This document shows, piece after piece, positions 26,922 to 36,373 of a DNA stretch of 64,000 nucleotides. Source of the DNA: Magnetospirillum sp. ME-1 (lineage in GTDB: Bacteria; Pseudomonadota; Alphaproteobacteria; Rhodospirillales; Magnetospirillaceae); the NCBI RefSeq assembly GCF_002105535.1, contig NZ_CP015848.1, positions 4,354,985 to 4,418,984 on the forward strand. The letters run 5' to 3'. The stretch's first letter is position 1, and the number at the start of each line of letters is the position of its first letter. The notes under the pieces are model-generated. The model was not told the origin of the DNA and ran no database searches. It saw only the letters and a list, made by a program, of their open reading frames with translations. The position numbers and the translations under genes were made by a program.

Positions 26922-28622
26922 TTATGCGGACTTGAGACGGGCCACCAGCCCGTCCACCTGGGATTGCAGGCGATCGAACTCGCCCACCAGGGTTTCGGTG
27001 GTGACCTGGACGGTGGCGGCGGCGTTGCCCACCTGATCGGCGACGCGCCGGACCTCGCCGATGCCCGACGACACGGTACGGGTCCCGTCGGCGGCCTGGC
27101 TGACCGAATCCGAAATCTCGCCGGTGGCGCGCCCCTGTTCGGCCACGGCGCCGGTAATGGCGGCCAGCGCCTCGTTGACCCGGCCGATGGTGGCGACGAT
27201 ACCGTCGATGGCGCGGACCGCCTCCTCCGTCGCCGCCTTCATGGCGGTGATCTCGCCGGTGATCTCCTCGGTGGCGCGCGCCGTCTGGTTGGCGAGATTC
27301 TTCACCTCGTTGGCCACGACGGCAAAACCTTTGCCGGCATCGCCGGCCCTGGCCGCCTCGATGGTGGCGTTAAGGGCCAGCAGGTTGGTCTGGGACGCGA
27401 TGTCGTTGATGAGGTTCACCACCTCGCCGATCTTGCCCGAGGCCACGGTCAGCGTCTTGACGGTCTCGTCGGTGCGGGCGGCTTCCGCCACCGCCTCGGA
27501 GGCGACGCGCGACGATTCCTCCACCTGCCGGTTGATCTCGCTGATGGAGCCCACCAGACGCTCGGCCGCCTGGGCCACATTCTCCACGTTGCCGTTGGCC
27601 AGTTCCGAGGATTCCGCCACCTGGGCGGTCTGGCTGATGGCGGTTTCGGCGTTGGCGGCCAGCACCTCGGCCTCGCCCCGGATGGAATCGGCGGCGCGCG
27701 ACGCGTTCTCGACGGCGCCCCTGACCGTGGTCTCGATCTCGCCGGCCAGTTCGGCCATGGCCTGGCGCTTGGCGGCCTCGGCCTGGCGCTGCAGCGCGTC
27801 CTGCTCGTCGGTGAGCGCCTTGACCCGCTGGGCATTCTCCTTGAACACCTGGACGGTGGCGGCCATGGCGCCGATCTCGTCCTTGCGGCCGATGGCGGGC
27901 ACCACGACGGAAAGGTCGCCCTGGGCCAGACGCTCCATGGCGCTGGTCATGCCGCCCACCGCGCTGGCGATGGCGCGGACCAGCAGGAAGGAGATCAGCG
28001 CCAGCAGGCCCAGCACGCCCAGCGTGATGCCGATGAACAGCCCTCGCGTGGTGGCGGCGTCATTTCCGGCCGACCGGCGGGCGGCGTCCACCAGACGGGC
28101 CTCCATGGCCACCAGGGCCTGGGTTTCGGCCATCAGCGCCTGATAGCTGTCCTGGGCGGTCCACATGAAGGACACCGCCGCGGTGAAATCCATCTTCTGC
28201 ATGGAGACCACCTGATCGGTGGCGTTTTTGTAGACGATCAGGCCGGCTTCGATCTTCTTGAGCAGGGCATCTTCCTCGCCGGCGACGGGAAAGGCGGCGC
28301 GAAAATCGCCCAGTTGCTTTCCAGCCTTCTTCAAGCCCTCGGCGAAGGCGGCCTCGATCTTGTCCACCTTGGCCGCCTCGACGCCGGCGGCGTTCCAGGT
28401 CAGCAACCGATAGAGGTCGGAATGGGCATCCTGCAGGACGTCGGTGAAATCGCCGATCTTCACCGATTTGGCGAACGAAACCTCGGCGATCTGGTCCAGG
28501 GTCCGGCTTTGCCCGGCCAGGCCCTGCATGCCCACCCAGGCGATGATCACCAGTCCGACGGTGGCCACCACCGGGACAATGGCGATCTTCGCCCAAATCC
28601 TCATATCGTCGAGAAAGCTCAT
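26922..28622 (-). CDS. Methyl-accepting chemotaxis protein with four-helix sensor
   Basis: A 566-residue receptor. Membrane segments are at residues 12-32 and about 200-220 ([21 protein letters not shown]). The periplasmic part is all-helical, as in 4HB sensor domains. HAMP follows, and then a signalling domain with [41 protein letters not shown] split around the usual hairpin tip. No C-terminal CheR/CheB tether pentapeptide is visible. The next gene on the same strand encodes a secreted Cache-like protein. It is in a transcription unit separate from the che operon. Confidence 0.94.
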   Translation of the reverse strand: MSFLDDMRIWAKIAIVPVVATVGLVIIAWVGMQGLAGQSRTLDQIAEVSFAKSVKIGDFTDVLQDAHSDLYRLLTWNAAGVEAAKVDKIEAAFAEGLKKAGKQLGDFRAAFPVAGEEDALLKKIEAGLIVYKNATDQVVSMQKMDFTAAVSFMWTAQDSYQALMAETQALVAMEARLVDAARRSAGNDAATTRGLFIGITLGVLGLLALISFLLVRAIASAVGGMTSAMERLAQGDLSVVVPAIGRKDEIGAMAATVQVFKENAQRVKALTDEQDALQRQAEAAKRQAMAELAGEIETTVRGAVENASRAADSIRGEAEVLAANAETAISQTAQVAESSELANGNVENVAQAAERLVGSISEINRQVEESSRVASEAVAEAARTDETVKTLTVASGKIGEVVNLINDIASQTNLLALNATIEAARAGDAGKGFAVVANEVKNLANQTARATEEITGEITAMKAATEEAVRAIDGIVATIGRVNEALAAITGAVAEQGRATGEISDSVSQAADGTRTVSSGIGEVRRVADQVGNAAATVQVTTETLVGEFDRLQSQVDGLVARLKSA

Positions 28623-28799
28623 CTCACCCCTCCGCGATCGGCGTCAGGCTGAAGGCAACGCTGCCATCATGTTGCCGAAGCCAGATGCCTCAGCCATCCA
28701 AGACTACGTCATAACGGATGACACGGCTATTAAACAGCCATACCACAGCCGATCAAACAGACAATTGTAATGAATTTATGCTTTATGACCTATGTCTGG

Positions 28800-29939
28800 T
28801 CAGGCATTCACCGTAGATTTATTTATCTTGGATGCATGAATGGCTTTCGAATCCGGCTTTCCACCACGATAAGCCCGGAGCACCGCATCGGCGGCGAGGC
28901 GGCCATCGGCGATGGAGCGGTCCAGGTTCGACCAGCTCCAATCGTAATTGATGTGGTGGGCGACCGGGATCTCGATGACCCTGACCTTGGAGCCGATCTC
29001 CCGAAGGTGGTACTTGAACAGCTTGACGTCGTCCTCGCTGGTGGTGGCGGCGAACAGCATCACCAGATTGTTCAGGGCGTCGTAGAGGTTCTCGGGCCGG
29101 CGGATCTGCTTGCGGTCGAGGATGCGGCTGACCCACACCTCGTCCAGGTCGGGATGGTTGGTCAGCAGGTCCTCGAAATTGACGGTGTCGATGGTGGCAC
29201 CCTCGCAATAGACCTTGCCGTTCATGGTCACCGGCTCTTCGATATAGGGCAGGGCCGAGCAGGCGCAGAGGGTCTCGGCCGAGATGTGCTGGTACTTGGA
29301 ATCCTTGTTGCTGAACAGTTCCAGGCGCTGGTCGGTCAGGTTGTAGGAATTGTGGTAGAGCACCGGGCGCCCCTCCTGGTACAGCGCCTTGAAGTCGATC
29401 TGCTGCAAGAAGGCGCTGTCGGGATAGAACACCCGGGACAGGCCCTTGGTGGCGCTCTTGTACATCAGGCTGGTCATGAACCGCGACACCGGGTTGACCG
29501 CCAGCACCTGATTGAGGATCAGGGCGTTGAGATTGGCCTGGGACCACTTGCCGGGGTCCTTGGCGAAGGCGACGATCTCTTCCGACGCCTCCTTGATGGC
29601 CTCGGGGATCACCAGATTGCGGTAGCTGGAGGAATCCAGCACGAAGTTCAGCGCGTTCTCGGTCGCCGCCTCGAAATCAGGCGCGAAGGCCGCCGCCACC
29701 GGAAACTTCTCGTAGACATCGTCGGGGCGGAAGATGCCGCGGAAGAAGTCCACCGAGGTCTCCGCCTCCTTGCCCGGCGCCGCCTGATTCCAGACGATGC
29801 CCAGCCAGGCTCCGATGCACGACAGGCTCCACACGTCGAAGCGGATGTCCGGCTCGCGGTGGATGCGCTCCAGCGCGCCGATGGAAAGGCCGACCGCCGG
29901 GCCGCCACCCGCAAGACAGATTGCCCGCTTGATCGCCAT
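28800..29939 (-). CDS. Patatin-like protein with Cys in the nucleophile position
   Basis: A 379-residue protein from the ATG at 29939, with GGAGG 5 bases upstream; a frame opening 72 bases earlier lacks a good site. The patatin fold is recognisable: GGGPAVG at residues 11-17 as the oxyanion loop, then DVWSLSCIGAWLG, where the usual G-x-S-x-G aligns with L-S-C-I-G, placing Cys41 at the nucleophile. The second catalytic motif DG[GA] reads EGA (Glu246). It is a paralog of the patatin-like protein at 36374-37411. No signal peptide is seen. Activity as a lipase is doubtful; a thiol acyl-enzyme or a non-catalytic role is possible. Confidence 0.8.
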   Translation of the reverse strand: MAIKRAICLAGGGPAVGLSIGALERIHREPDIRFDVWSLSCIGAWLGIVWNQAAPGKEAETSVDFFRGIFRPDDVYEKFPVAAAFAPDFEAATENALNFVLDSSSYRNLVIPEAIKEASEEIVAFAKDPGKWSQANLNALILNQVLAVNPVSRFMTSLMYKSATKGLSRVFYPDSAFLQQIDFKALYQEGRPVLYHNSYNLTDQRLELFSNKDSKYQHISAETLCACSALPYIEEPVTMNGKVYCEGATIDTVNFEDLLTNHPDLDEVWVSRILDRKQIRRPENLYDALNNLVMLFAATTSEDDVKLFKYHLREIGSKVRVIEIPVAHHINYDWSWSNLDRSIADGRLAADAVLRAYRGGKPDSKAIHASKINKSTVNA

Positions 29940-30109
29940 GCCCGCCTCCATGTCATTGATCCGCCAGATTGGCACGGGAAGAACGGTATACTGCGTCGCA
30001 TCATCTCGCAATAGTTACAAGGTATGGCGTTAATTCGGTTCCTCGCATGCAGCTTTCGCCTTGGGACAATTTCGCCTATGCTGCCATTGCGTGAACAAGG
30101 AAGCTGGGC

Positions 30110-31642
30110 ATGCATCACGGAGCGGGGTCGGCCGAGTTCAAGTGGCGCCACCTGATCGAGGCGGTGGAGGAATTCGGCCAGGGCTTCACGGTGTTCGACC
30201 GTGACCTCAACCTGATCCTGTGCAACAACCGCTTCCTCGAGATGCTGGATTTCCCGCCCAGCCTGGTCCACCCCGGAACGGTGTTCGCCGATTTCATGCG
30301 CTACAACGCGCTACGCGGCGAGTACGGCCCCGGCGACGTCGAGACGCTGGTGGCCGAGCGGGTGGAAAAGGCCCGCAACTTCACCGCCCATTGCTTCGAG
30401 CGCGAACGCCCCGACGGCACGGTGATCGAAGTGCGCGGCACGCCTTTGCCCGGCGGCGGCTTCGTCACCACCTATACCGAGATCACCGACCGCAAGCGCG
30501 CCGAGCGCATGCTGATCCACGCCAAGGACAAGGCGGAGGAGATGGCCCGGGTCAAGGCCAACTTCCTGGCCACCATGAGCCACGAGATCCGCACCCCCAT
30601 GAACGGGGTGCTGGGCATGCTGCACCTGCTGACCGGCTCGCCGCTGACGCCTGAGCAGAAGGACCATCTGGAGACCGCCCAGTCCTCGGCCCGCGCCCTG
30701 CTGGCCATCATCAACGACATCCTGGACTTCTCCAAGCTGGAGGCCGGGCAGATGAAGCTGGAGGCGGCCCAGTTCGACCTCGTCCGCCTGCTGGACGAGA
30801 TGATGGCGCTGATGCGGGGCGCCGCCGTAGACAAGGGCCTGACGTTGCGCTGTGCGGTGGGCGAAGGAGTACCCCGCCACATGGTCGGCGACCCCACCCG
30901 CCTGCGCCAGGTACTGACCAACCTGATCGGCAACGCCGTCAAGTTCACGGAAAAAGGCGGCGTGGTGGTCTCGGTGGAGGCGGAGTCCAACATCCTGCGC
31001 TTCGAGGTCATGGATACCGGCATCGGCATCGAGCCGTCCGCCGCCCCCGCCCTGTTCGCCGAGTTCGTCCAGGCGGATTCGTCCATTTCCCGGCGTTTCG
31101 GCGGCACCGGCCTGGGGCTTTCCATCTGCAAGCGGCTGGTGGAGATGATGGGCGGCGAGATCGGTTTCGACAGCCTTCCGGGCGAGGGAACCACCTTCCA
31201 CTTCACCCTGCCCCTGGCCGTGGCCGCCGAACGCTCCTCTCAGACGGCGGAGGGCGAGGATTCCCACCTGCCCAGCCTGGCGGTGCTGGTGGCCGAGGAC
31301 AATCCGGTCAACCAGAAGCTGGCGACCACCCTGCTGAAGCGCTGGGGCCACAGGGTGACCCTGGCCCACAACGGGGCCGAGGCCATCGCCGCCCTGGCGC
31401 GCCAGCCCTTCGACGTGGTGCTGATGGACGTCCACATGCCGGGCATCGACGGGCTGGAGGCGACGCGCCGCATCCGTGCCATGACCGGCCCGGTGGCCGC
31501 CATTCCCATCATCGCCATGACCGCCGACGTGCTGGACGGCGACGCCTTGCTGTGCCTGGAGGCCGGCATGGACGATTACGTGTCCAAGCCGGTGGAGCCC
31601 GCCCGCCTGCTGGCCGCGCTGAAAGCCGCCATCAAGCGCTGA
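30110..31642 (+). CDS. PAS hybrid histidine kinase with receiver domain
   Basis: A 510-residue cytoplasmic kinase. A PAS domain spans about residues 15-125 (EFGQGFTVFDRDLNLILCN). HisKA has MSHEIRTPMNGVLGM and the ATP-binding domain has LIGNAVKFTEKG, DTGIGI and GGTGLGLSI. The C-terminal receiver spans 385-505, with VAEDNPVNQKL, Asp in VVLMDVHMPGIDGLEA and Lys in DDYVSKP. It has no membrane segment, so it senses an internal signal or redox state. Its 3' end overlaps convergent olsB by 11 bases. Confidence 0.93.
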   Translation: MHHGAGSAEFKWRHLIEAVEEFGQGFTVFDRDLNLILCNNRFLEMLDFPPSLVHPGTVFADFMRYNALRGEYGPGDVETLVAERVEKARNFTAHCFERERPDGTVIEVRGTPLPGGGFVTTYTEITDRKRAERMLIHAKDKAEEMARVKANFLATMSHEIRTPMNGVLGMLHLLTGSPLTPEQKDHLETAQSSARALLAIINDILDFSKLEAGQMKLEAAQFDLVRLLDEMMALMRGAAVDKGLTLRCAVGEGVPRHMVGDPTRLRQVLTNLIGNAVKFTEKGGVVVSVEAESNILRFEVMDTGIGIEPSAAPALFAEFVQADSSISRRFGGTGLGLSICKRLVEMMGGEIGFDSLPGEGTTFHFTLPLAVAAERSSQTAEGEDSHLPSLAVLVAEDNPVNQKLATTLLKRWGHRVTLAHNGAEAIAALARQPFDVVLMDVHMPGIDGLEATRRIRAMTGPVAAIPIIAMTADVLDGDALLCLEAGMDDYVSKPVEPARLLAALKAAIKR

Positions 31643-32411
31643 AGCGCTTCACATAGCGCCCGGCGATGTCGGCGGCGTTGACCACCACCAGCACGTCGGT
31701 GGTGTTGAACGGCCGGTCGATCACCGCGCCCTCGCCGATCACGCCCCCTAGGCGCAAATAGCCCTTGAGCAGCGGCGGCAGCGAGGCCAGCACCCGGCGC
31801 GCCTCCCAGGCCACATCGATGGTGGCGAAATCCACCGTCTCGGCGCCGTCCAGCGCCCGGCCGCGAAGAGCGGGCGGCGCCAGGTGGTTGTCGCGCAGGT
31901 AAGCCAGCTGGGGCGCCAGCACCTCGGGATCGGTGCCCGGCAGGCTGCCGCAGCCGAACAGCAGGCGGATGTCGTTCTCCACCATATAGGCGGCCAGCCC
32001 CTGCCACAGGGCCTGCAACGTGCCCCGGTGGCGCCAGCGGGCATCGACGCAGGAGCGACCCAGTTCCAGAATCTCGCCCTCGACGGCCAGGAAGGGGCTG
32101 ATGTCGAATTCGCCCGCCGAATAGAAGCGGCCCACCGCCTCGGCCGCCCGGCGGCGGATCAGGCGGTAGGTGCCCACCACCTCGCCCTCGGCCAGGACCA
32201 GCAGGTGGTCGCAATGGCGATCGTAATCGTCGAAATCCTGCTCCAGCGCCTGCATGGCGGCGGTGGGCTTCGCGCCCATCTCCTCATAGAACACCCGGTA
32301 GCGGATGCGCTGGGCGGCGGCCACCTCGGCGCTGGTCTCGGCGAGGCGCACCTCCAGCCCGTCGGAGGCGGCCGGGTTCAGGGCATGGACGCTCGTCATC
32401 TGGTGGGTCAT
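31632..32411 (-). CDS. olsB: Ornithine lipid acyltransferase OlsB-type
   Basis: A 259-residue GNAT-fold protein of the hemolysin/OlsB family. Family blocks are visible: RIRYRVFYEEMGA near residue 37, DDYDRHCDHLLVL, VGTYRLIR, ELGRSCVDARWRHRGTLQALWQG near 120, and LFGCGSLPGTDPE near 150. OlsB transfers a 3-hydroxyacyl chain from ACP to ornithine, the first step of ornithine-lipid synthesis. The ATG at 32411 has GAGG 6 bases upstream. The second-step gene olsA is not in the window. Confidence 0.87.
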   Translation of the reverse strand: MTHQMTSVHALNPAASDGLEVRLAETSAEVAAAQRIRYRVFYEEMGAKPTAAMQALEQDFDDYDRHCDHLLVLAEGEVVGTYRLIRRRAAEAVGRFYSAGEFDISPFLAVEGEILELGRSCVDARWRHRGTLQALWQGLAAYMVENDIRLLFGCGSLPGTDPEVLAPQLAYLRDNHLAPPALRGRALDGAETVDFATIDVAWEARRVLASLPPLLKGYLRLGGVIGEGAVIDRPFNTTDVLVVVNAADIAGRYVKRFSA

Positions 32412-32639
32412 GACTCACCTCGTCTGATTGCGGACAATGGAATTGGGACGCAAGACGGATCGAAAGCGCCCCTTTCGGGCTGCTTCGGCACAACATGCCG
32501 ACCTTCGACTGCTGAGGTTTCGTAGCCGTCCATGGCTATCCTATAACGCAAGGGCTTGTGCCGCCGGGGTGAAACAATTATTACATCCGGTAGTTCTACC
32601 GTTATTTTCGCCAGCCGCCCGTTTCATTGAGGAGCCGCC

Positions 32640-33005
32640 ATGGCCGAGTCCCGCATCGCCTCCGTCGAGGGCTTCCAGTTCTCGTTCCACCACCAGGAGG
32701 CCGAGCGCCCCATCCGCAAGGTGCTGGACCGCTGGGTGCTGCAGGACTGGGTCTGCCAGGTGGAATACGAGGGCGAGTGGTGCCTGTTCACCATCCACGA
32801 ATTCAACGACGGGATGTTCGAGCCTTCGGCGGTCCAGGGCGTGTTCAGCGACTTCGCCGGGGCGGCGGCGGTCGAGGTCACCACCCGCTGGCTGCAGCGC
32901 CGCCTGGAGGAAAAGGACCACGCCCGACGCCGCCAGCGCGACATCTTCCTGGGCGCGCTGGCCATCGTCGCCGCCCTGGCCCTGGCCGCCATCTCGCTAC
33001 GGTGA
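32640..33005 (+). CDS. Small protein with C-terminal membrane helix, unknown
   Basis: A 121-residue protein with TTGAGGAG in front of the ATG. The soluble part is aromatic-rich ([29 protein letters not shown]) with a short charged linker [12 protein letters not shown], followed by one membrane helix at about residues 100-118. The topology suggests a cytoplasmic domain tail-anchored in the inner membrane. I do not recognise a family. It lies 50 bases before msrA on the same strand and may be cotranscribed. Confidence 0.7.
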   Translation: MAESRIASVEGFQFSFHHQEAERPIRKVLDRWVLQDWVCQVEYEGEWCLFTIHEFNDGMFEPSAVQGVFSDFAGAAAVEVTTRWLQRRLEEKDHARRRQRDIFLGALAIVAALALAAISLR

Positions 33006-33054
33006 ACGACGGCCCCCATATAGAGGGGAACACGGCAAGAGCGGAGGCGCGTCC

Positions 33055-33690
33055 ATGTCCCTTTGGGGTCCCAGCAAGACGGTGATGGTCACGGCCGAGC
33101 AGGCCCTGCCCGGCCGGGCCAGTGAAATCCACATCCCCGAGCGCCATTACGTGCTCGACACCCACCTCAAGCCCCCCTTCCCGGTGGGCATGGAGGTGGC
33201 GGTCTTCGCCATGGGCTGCTTCTGGGGCGCCGAGCGGCTGTTCTGGAAGACGGGCGGCGTCTACTCCACCTCGGTGGGCTATACCGGCGGCTTCACCGAG
33301 AATCCGTCCTACGAAGAGGTCTGCACCGCCCGCACCGGCCATGCCGAGGCGGTGATGGTGGCCTTCGACCCCGCCGAACTGCCCTATTCCACCCTGCTGC
33401 GGCTGTTCTGGGAGGGCCACAACCCCACCCAGGGCATGCGCCAGGGCAACGACATCGGCACCCAGTACCGCTCGGCCATCTACTGGACCACGCCCCAGCA
33501 GGCCGAGACGGCCCAATCGTCGCGTCACAGCTATGGCGAGGCCCTGCGCCGCGCCGGCTTCGGCGCCATCACCACGGAAATCGTTCCGTCGGGCACCTTC
33601 TACTGGGCGGAAGGCTACCACCAGCAATATCTGGCCAAGAATCCCGGCGGCTATTGCGGCCTGGGCGGCACCGGCGTGCGCTGCGGCTGA
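33055..33690 (+). CDS. msrA: Peptide-methionine (S)-S-oxide reductase MsrA
   Basis: A 211-residue MsrA with the catalytic motif GCFWGAE (Cys55), the substrate segments [18 protein letters not shown] and [18 protein letters not shown], and [17 protein letters not shown] near the end. Cysteines near residues 203 and 210 are candidates for resolving cysteines. It repairs oxidised methionine with thioredoxin. The ATG at 33055 has GGAGG 8 bases upstream. A hemerythrin gene follows 67 bases later. Confidence 0.96.
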   Translation: MSLWGPSKTVMVTAEQALPGRASEIHIPERHYVLDTHLKPPFPVGMEVAVFAMGCFWGAERLFWKTGGVYSTSVGYTGGFTENPSYEEVCTARTGHAEAVMVAFDPAELPYSTLLRLFWEGHNPTQGMRQGNDIGTQYRSAIYWTTPQQAETAQSSRHSYGEALRRAGFGAITTEIVPSGTFYWAEGYHQQYLAKNPGGYCGLGGTGVRCG

Positions 33691-33757
33691 TTTTTCTTCT
33701 GGAATTATTCCAGTCAGATCCCCACGTCAATGCGAGGTGGCGGGAAAGGGGGCTGGC

Positions 33758-34141
33758 ATGGCGACCTGGCTTGAGGAGCAGTGGAAAAGCGGCGATTCGG
33801 TGATCGACACCGAGCACCAGAAGCTGCATCAGATGATCGCCTCCATGGCGGCGGTGGTCCGCAACGATCCCGGACTGGGGCTGGCCGACGAGGCCATCGA
33901 CGTGCTGCAGGACCGCATGCGCATCCACTTCCGCATGGAGGAGCAACTGGCGGTCCGCCTCGGCCCCGATTCCGTCGCCCGGCTCAAGGAAGACCATCTG
34001 CGCCTGCTGGCCCTGCTGCCCCCCGTGCGCGAAGCCATCCGCAACAAGGCCCCCGACCTGGCCCGCGAGCGCATCGAGCATTTCCACAAGGAACTGGACC
34101 GTCACGACCGCGAGGTGGACATCCCGCTGTTCCGGAAATAG
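33758..34141 (+). CDS. Bacteriohemerythrin-like protein
   Basis: A 127-residue single-domain hemerythrin. Likely diiron ligands are visible in DTEHQKLHQ, in HFRMEEQ, in KEDHLRLL and in ELDRHDREVDI near the C-terminus. It is close to the length of MCP-unlinked bacteriohemerythrins. It binds O2 or acts as an oxygen or redox buffer in microaerophiles. AAAGGGGG lies before the ATG. It ends 9 bases from a convergent lipoyl-domain gene. Confidence 0.9.
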   Translation: MATWLEEQWKSGDSVIDTEHQKLHQMIASMAAVVRNDPGLGLADEAIDVLQDRMRIHFRMEEQLAVRLGPDSVARLKEDHLRLLALLPPVREAIRNKAPDLARERIEHFHKELDRHDREVDIPLFRK

Positions 34142-34149
34142 CCGATGGA

Positions 34150-34392
34150 TCAGCCCTCGACCTCCACATCGGCCACCGGCGCGCCCACCGGCACCACGTC
34201 GCCCTCGGCCACCCACCAGCGCACCAGCCGGGCGGCGAAGGGGGCCTCCACCTCCTGGGCGACCTTTTCGGTCTCCAGCTCGTACAGGGGCTCGTCCAGG
34301 GCGAAATCCTCGCCCGGCTCCTTCAGCAGGCGGGTGATGTTCACTTTCTCAACATTGTAGCCGTAGGACGGAACGGCCAGCACCTTGATCAT
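34150..34392 (-). CDS. Stand-alone lipoyl (biotinyl/lipoyl-type) domain protein
   Basis: An 80-residue protein that is a single lipoyl domain, MIKVLAVPSYGYN..., with the modification lysine Lys43 in LYELETEKVAQEVEAP and the closing strand VVPVGAPVADV. It starts at an ATG overlapping the stop of the fused E1 gene (TGATG). In normal 2-oxoacid dehydrogenases this domain is part of E2; here no E2 catalytic domain or E3 gene is adjacent. It may be a free swinging-arm carrier for acyl groups made by E1, or may use an E2/E3 from elsewhere. Confidence 0.88.
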   Translation of the reverse strand: MIKVLAVPSYGYNVEKVNITRLLKEPGEDFALDEPLYELETEKVAQEVEAPFAARLVRWWVAEGDVVPVGAPVADVEVEG

Positions 34393-36359
34393 CACGGGGC
34401 TCCTGTCATGTCGCGGATTGTTTCCGCGACCTCTTGCGGCTGGGGCAGATAGGCATCGCCATAGGCCCCGCTGAAACCGATATGCACGTCCGGACGGCCC
34501 AGGATCAAGGGCGGAGCCTTCAGGCGGCTCCAGGTTCCGGCATGGGCGCACAGCTCGGCGACGATCATCTGGCCCACGCCGCCGCTCACGTTGTCCTCCT
34601 GCACCACCAGCAGCCGCCCGGTCCGGGCCACCGAGTCCATCACCGCCTCCCGGTCCCAGGGAACCAGGCTGCGCAGGTCGAACACCTCGGCCGACGCCGA
34701 TGCCGTCTCGGGCCGGCGCAAGGCGTCCTGGACCACCCGCACGGTATTGCCCCAGCAGATGACGGTGATGTCGTCGCCGGACCGCAGGCGCTGCGCGCTT
34801 CCGAAGGCGATGGCCGGAATCTCGGCCGGCACCGGCTCGGACGCCTGGAACAGCCGCTTGGGCAGCAGGATGATGGTGGGGTCCTCGGCATGGGCCGCCG
34901 CCCAGAACAGGCCCACCGCGTCGGCGGGCGTGCTGGGCACCGCCACCCGGATGCCGGGAATCTGGCAGAACGAGGCCTCGCAGGCCTGGCTGTGCCACAT
35001 GCCCGCCCCGGCCACATAGCCGCCATAGGGGGCATAGATCACCGCCGGGCAGTTCCAGGCCCCGGCCGAACGCCAGCGCAGCGTCGCCAGATCGTTGACG
35101 ATCTGACTCATGGCCGGGCCGCAGAAATCGGCGAACTGCATCTCGAGGAAGGGACGGATGCCGCCGGCGGCCAATCCCGGCGCCACCCCGGCGATGGTCG
35201 CCTCGGCCAGGGGCGAGTTGTGGACGCGGCCGGGAAAGCGGGTGGACAGCCCCCGGGTCAGGCCGAACACGCCCCCCTTGGGATCGTCCACGTCCTCGCC
35301 GAACAGCAGGGTCTGGGGCTGGTCCTCGAAGATGGCGCCCAGCGCCACCCCCACCGCACGGGCCAGGGTCCAGCGCTTCTCGGGGTAATCCTCGGGGAAT
35401 CGGAAGGGCGAAGGCAGGGCCGCGGGCGCCAGCCGGTCGTCCAAAGCCGCCCGGGGCGAGGGGTCGGGCTCGTCCAGCACCTCCTGGAAGGTGGCGTAGA
35501 CCTCGTCGGAGAGGCGCTGGCGCAGCGCCGCCACCTCGGCCTCCGGGGCGGCCCGTTGGGCGAAGGCGGCCACCGGATCACGGTCCCACTTGGCCCGGAT
35601 GGCATCTTCCGACAGGTAGCCGCGCTGGTCGTCGAAGCTGGAATGGCCCTCCAGCCGGTCCAGTTCGCACCACAGGATGGCCGGGCCATTGCCGCCGCGC
35701 ACCCCGTTCATCACCCGCCGGGCGACCGCGAACAGGGCTTCCGGGTCGCGTCCGTCGGCCCGGGTCACCGGCACTCCGTCCAGCAGGCCCAGCGCCAGGG
35801 GGTTGAGGCGGTCGGTGGGCGTGCTGATGCCCAGGCCGTTATCCTCGACCACGAACAGCACCGGAAGCTGGCGTTCGACGGCGAAGGCCACCGCCTCGAA
35901 GAACTCGCCCTGGCGGCACGACGCCTCGCCGGTCAGCGCCACCGCCACATGGGCCAGGCCCTGGCGCCGCATGGCCCAGGCGAAGCCGCAGGCGGGCAGC
36001 AGGTGGTGAGCGACGGGGGACAGCGCGCTCCACACCCCCCTCCCCCGGTCGCCGAAATGCCCCGGCATCTGCCGGCCGTTGGCCAGCGAGGCGGCCTTGC
36101 CCAGCAGCAGGCGCGCCAGCTCCTTCACCGGCGTGCCCAAGGCCAGCATCAGCGCCTTGTCGCGGTAATGGGGAAAGACCAGGTCGCCCGGCCCGATCAG
36201 CTGGGCCAGGGCGGCCAGGGCTTCGTGCCCCACCGACGACACGTGGAACGGCGCTCGTCCCTGGCGGACGAGGATGGCCTCGCGCCGGTCGCATTCGCGA
36301 CTGAGCATCATGGCCTCGAGCGCCAGAAGTGGCTCGAACCCCACCTCGGACCCATCCAT
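34392..36359 (-). CDS. Fused E1 alpha-beta 2-oxoacid dehydrogenase
   Basis: A 655-residue fusion. The alpha half (about residues 1-300) has HVSSVGHEA and the TPP/Mg motif reading GEASCRQGEFFEAVAFA...EDN, with Glu where GDG/GDA enzymes have Asp. The beta half (about 320-650) has FGEDVDDPKGGVFGLT, NSPLAEATIAG, and the C-terminal domain with LLVVQEDNVSGGVGQ. Fused E1 of this type oxidatively decarboxylates branched-chain or related 2-oxoacids onto a lipoyl arm. The ATG at 36359 has GGGGAG 8 bases upstream; longer readings run back into the upstream gene. A free lipoyl domain follows with overlap. Confidence 0.9.
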   Translation of the reverse strand: MDGSEVGFEPLLALEAMMLSRECDRREAILVRQGRAPFHVSSVGHEALAALAQLIGPGDLVFPHYRDKALMLALGTPVKELARLLLGKAASLANGRQMPGHFGDRGRGVWSALSPVAHHLLPACGFAWAMRRQGLAHVAVALTGEASCRQGEFFEAVAFAVERQLPVLFVVEDNGLGISTPTDRLNPLALGLLDGVPVTRADGRDPEALFAVARRVMNGVRGGNGPAILWCELDRLEGHSSFDDQRGYLSEDAIRAKWDRDPVAAFAQRAAPEAEVAALRQRLSDEVYATFQEVLDEPDPSPRAALDDRLAPAALPSPFRFPEDYPEKRWTLARAVGVALGAIFEDQPQTLLFGEDVDDPKGGVFGLTRGLSTRFPGRVHNSPLAEATIAGVAPGLAAGGIRPFLEMQFADFCGPAMSQIVNDLATLRWRSAGAWNCPAVIYAPYGGYVAGAGMWHSQACEASFCQIPGIRVAVPSTPADAVGLFWAAAHAEDPTIILLPKRLFQASEPVPAEIPAIAFGSAQRLRSGDDITVICWGNTVRVVQDALRRPETASASAEVFDLRSLVPWDREAVMDSVARTGRLLVVQEDNVSGGVGQMIVAELCAHAGTWSRLKAPPLILGRPDVHIGFSGAYGDAYLPQPQEVAETIRDMTGAP

Positions 36360-36373
36360 GCGGCGTTCTCCCC

